Assembly (NCBI GenBank): GCA_964440915.1
Contig: CAYTTV010000013.1
Location: 1 to 64,000, forward strand
Direction of reading: 5' to 3'
DNA from: CAMPJM01 sp964440915
Lineage (GTDB): Bacteria; Bacteroidota; Bacteroidia; Cytophagales; Cyclobacteriaceae
Length of the DNA: 64,000 nucleotides
Below the pieces are notes generated by a model. It ran no database searches. It was not told the DNA's origin and saw nothing but the letters and a program-made list of their open reading frames with translations. Shown in pieces: positions 61,364-64,000 of this stretch (its first letter is position 1; each line of letters begins with the position of its first letter). The position numbers were made by a program, and so were the translations under genes.

Positions 61364-64000
61364 CTATTCTGAACGCAGAATCTTTTTGTCCTCCTTGCTC
61401 ATAAAAATCTCATCAAATGATTTTATATAGGTGAGCGATGTGCCTTGCCGCTCCCTGATCTCTTGGGTAAAAATATCCCTAGTGTTGGATTGGAAAATCC
61501 TTAAGTTCAATGTGCCAGATTCATTGATCCTATAAAGAATCTCAAAGTCCCCCATCAAAGGGGTACTGCTAGCGTTAGGCGCGTTTTGGTCTTGTCCTAA
61601 GCTGGAGGTGCCGCCTACCGATACCGTGAGTCTATCGTTCAGAAATTGCTTCGTTAACTGCACCTGCACATCCTTGTTTTCAAAAGAAGTCTCATTCTCA
61701 TTTCTGGACTCAAGGTCTACGGATAGCTCTACGCCCCCCAAATAATCTTGTGTCAATCGGCTGAGCTGGGCTGTCAAAATACCGCTCACACTTGCATCTA
61801 CTCTTTGATTGATCACTGCCGCAGCACCGCCGCCCCCACCGCTACCTAAGCCGCCATCAGTCGGAATAAATCGGTTCAAGACGATCAACCCAAACACTTG
61901 CTGATAGAGTTGGCTTTGATCGTTTTCAATCATTTTTATTCTCTGGGCGATTTCGTTATTCGGGTCAGTAATCGCAGGTAGCTCAATGGCAAAAGCCACA
62001 TCTGGTTCTTCAAGCGTGCCATTTAGTTTCAACACTACATTTACGGGTTGCTTTGTGCTGATCTGGCTGGCCGTGGCCCCAGCTGTGCCTACTTGTGCTG
62101 GGTACAGGTTGCTGGCGGAGGCTTCTGTACTATAAACGGCTGTTATGCCGAACTGCGCCCCAAGAGGATCCCCAGCCATCTGTATGGTGCTACCCTCCCT
62201 TATTTGAAATTCTTTTTTCAGGATATTCATAAAAGAAAGTGAGTAGCTGCCCTCATCAAGCGTATAGGTCCCTTGAATGTTCATATCACCGGTCGGCGAC
62301 ATTTGTACCATAAAGTCTCCTTGCCCAACTGCCAAAAGTTTGTCACCACTTATAGGGTCGATTAGAATTTCTGTTAGTGCATCCGAAGTGATGTGCAGTA
62401 CGAGCTGAACGGACATGCCCGTTACTTGCATCGTGTTGCTGCGGACTTGCACCGTGTCGGGGATGCTGTCTGCTGCCAGATAGGCATTGGTATTTACAAA
62501 ATTGATAAAACTGGCATGAGTGGCAATGTCTGGATCGTCTACCAAGGCAATTACTGGATGAGTTCCTTTTTTAGTAGTAACGTTCCCCCTGATAACTAAG
62601 TCTTCTATGGGCCCTTGAATGGTTATATCGGTAGCTGCATTGATAGTGCCATAAAAAGTTGGGCTGTGCCGTTGTCGAGCATTAAAGAATTTAAACTCGT
62701 CCGTCTTTACTGTTAAGTCCAGATCAAAATTTTGAAAATATTGATGCGTGACTTTTCCATTAATATTGAGTGAGTGATCGGCCGAATCCTTTATCACGAA
62801 ATTGTTGAGGTCTAAAGAAGACTGGCTAATTTCTATTCTTTGGTCGTCAAAGCGGTAAAGAGAGCCTATGGCATTAGCGCGGAGTTGACTTTCAGGATCA
62901 AAAGCAAGGTAGCCCTCTATGATGGGTCGGCTGGGGGTTCCTTCTATAGAAATGTCTGCAGTCAAATTCCCTTTAAGGTCGGTCACGTAATCTTCTGCAA
63001 ACACACCCCATTGGTCCAACTTGAATTTGTTTACAAGGAGTTGAAGAGCAAGGTTGTTTACGCTGTCTTCAGGCGCAAAGGTGCCCTCGAGTGTAAACTG
63101 ATTGTGTGTGCCGTCCATACTCAAGGAAGCTTGTAATGGGACATCTCCCATCGATTTCTCGGCCTGAAGTTTTAAAATGCCCACTTCCTGATTGTCTATC
63201 ACAAGATTCTCAATGTCAAGATCTGCTTTTACTTGTTCTAAAGTAAAGACATTTATCACTTTAGCGGTACCGTCAAGCGTGCCATTTATCCCATAATCTT
63301 CCATGTCCAAAACAGTGAAGATATTACCTATTTCTAGACTTCTTATTTCCAAATCCAGAAGGGGATTCTCCGTAAACTCGTCACTTGTTTGAATGCTGAG
63401 CTTCTGGTTGCCCTGCTCGAAAATAAAATCATTGACCATGAGAAAGTTTTCGGCGTATTTGATCACAGCATTGTCTGAAATCTGCCATTCGTTTTTCTCA
63501 ATTGAAAGATAGGAGTGCAGTATTTCCAGTATGATCGTATCGTTTCGATTGGTTATAAAACCATTGAAGTCCAAATGGGAAGGTGCTTCTGAATTGGCCA
63601 TGGATAAGTTAAATTGGATCATGTCCTGTATAAAGCTGCCTTCGAGGACAAAATTAGGAATCGTCATATTTTCCCCTATAATAATATGATCCGTGTTGAG
63701 TCCGAATTTTAAATTGTCCTGCTTGGTATCCGCCCCTATATGCAGCGATTGGACCTGATAGTCTTTGTATATGATTAGAGGGACATCCACATTCAGGTTG
63801 AGCATGTGATCACTAGCATAATATGAGCCTGCTATAGTGGAGGCTTCGGGAAGGGATATGTCTGGCATAAAAGCCCTCATGATGATGGGTTCTTCCCGTA
63901 TGTCTACCTGTAGTTCCATATAGTGATCATCGCTAGTAGCGGCGGTGTCTGCCACTCCAGTGAAATAATGGGCAATGAAGCTATTGACCATGGCCGGCAG
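61364..64000 (-). CDS. TamB-like translocation/assembly module protein, partial
   Basis: Inner-membrane-anchored, periplasm-spanning protein of the TamB/AsmA-like group, thought to carry phospholipids or help outer-membrane protein assembly. The frame is open to the right window edge, so the N terminus is missing; at least 878 residues are seen. They are repetitive beta strands (taco-like groove) ending in the DUF490/TamB domain (VLKLNGTLEEPDVAFAIELP, then LSRLTQDYLGGVELSVDLES, then FLNDRLTVSVGG). A Gly-rich linker (GGLGSGGGGGAAA) lies near the C terminus. In Bacteroidota it often pairs with a BamA-like protein. Confidence 0.88.
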   Translation of the reverse strand: MPAMVNSFIAHYFTGVADTAATSDDHYMELQVDIREEPIIMRAFMPDISLPEASTIAGSYYASDHMLNLNVDVPLIIYKDYQVQSLHIGADTKQDNLKFGLNTDHIIIGENMTIPNFVLEGSFIQDMIQFNLSMANSEAPSHLDFNGFITNRNDTIILEILHSYLSIEKNEWQISDNAVIKYAENFLMVNDFIFEQGNQKLSIQTSDEFTENPLLDLEIRSLEIGNIFTVLDMEDYGINGTLDGTAKVINVFTLEQVKADLDIENLVIDNQEVGILKLQAEKSMGDVPLQASLSMDGTHNQFTLEGTFAPEDSVNNLALQLLVNKFKLDQWGVFAEDYVTDLKGNLTADISIEGTPSRPIIEGYLAFDPESQLRANAIGSLYRFDDQRIEISQSSLDLNNFVIKDSADHSLNINGKVTHQYFQNFDLDLTVKTDEFKFFNARQRHSPTFYGTINAATDITIQGPIEDLVIRGNVTTKKGTHPVIALVDDPDIATHASFINFVNTNAYLAADSIPDTVQVRSNTMQVTGMSVQLVLHITSDALTEILIDPISGDKLLAVGQGDFMVQMSPTGDMNIQGTYTLDEGSYSLSFMNILKKEFQIREGSTIQMAGDPLGAQFGITAVYSTEASASNLYPAQVGTAGATASQISTKQPVNVVLKLNGTLEEPDVAFAIELPAITDPNNEIAQRIKMIENDQSQLYQQVFGLIVLNRFIPTDGGLGSGGGGGAAAVINQRVDASVSGILTAQLSRLTQDYLGGVELSVDLESRNENETSFENKDVQVQLTKQFLNDRLTVSVGGTSSLGQDQNAPNASSTPLMGDFEILYRINESGTLNLRIFQSNTRDIFTQEIRERQGTSLTYIKSFDEIFMSKEDKKILRSE

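Overview
The window is a draft-assembly piece (two runs of 100 N) from a member of the Bacteroidota, most likely a Cytophagales-type, probably marine, gliding-group bacterium. The evidence is a SusC/SusD polysaccharide locus, a one-protein hybrid two-component regulator (HTCS), a type IX secretion sorting domain, TAnnTTTG-type -7 promoter elements in front of many genes, weak Shine-Dalgarno sites, and many Bacteroidota-type palindromic intergenic repeats. Genus cannot be fixed from the sequence.

Layout. 1-8 kb: housekeeping (purK-purE, terC, an S9 peptidase, asd and a PG_1098-like methyltransferase). 8-31 kb: accessory region. It holds a surface lipoprotein and an HTCS regulator; an osmC gene behind a SAM-I riboswitch and a 44-residue ORF ending in four Cys codons; a J-domain membrane protein; a trimethylamine monooxygenase; a repeat-rich scar with broken genes; and a five-gene galactan utilisation operon (susC, susD, two GH53 galactanases, a GH2 galactosidase). 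A HigA-like antitoxin cut by an assembly gap closes this part. 31-35 kb: a TonB-dependent receptor divergent from a MarR regulator, plus a small membrane protein missed by ordinary ORF length cut-offs. 35-64 kb: mostly minus-strand core genes: rimP-nusA-infB, cysS, ilvE, cobalamin adenosyltransferase, a LolD-like ATPase, a large TPR membrane protein, gatC, plsC, a thioesterase, MATE, NUDIX, crcB, a saccharopine-dehydrogenase-like enzyme, an AIM24 protein, gltX, ridA, acylphosphatase, and a TamB-like protein that runs off the right edge.

How genes work together. SusC/SusD should import galactan oligomers that the exported GH53 enzymes release from beta-1,4-galactan, and the GH2 lipoprotein should trim galactose from them. 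The HTCS about 7 kb upstream is the only local candidate sensor. The most unusual item is the osmC leader (14109-14578): a promoter, a complete SAM-I aptamer, then a short ORF that starts 8 bases after the aptamer and ends Arg-Arg-Gly-Cys-Cys-Cys-Cys, then osmC. This reads as a two-input (SAM and charged tRNA-Cys) control region. Intergenic spaces of the accessory region carry at least four families of palindromic repeats; one shows compensatory base changes between copies.
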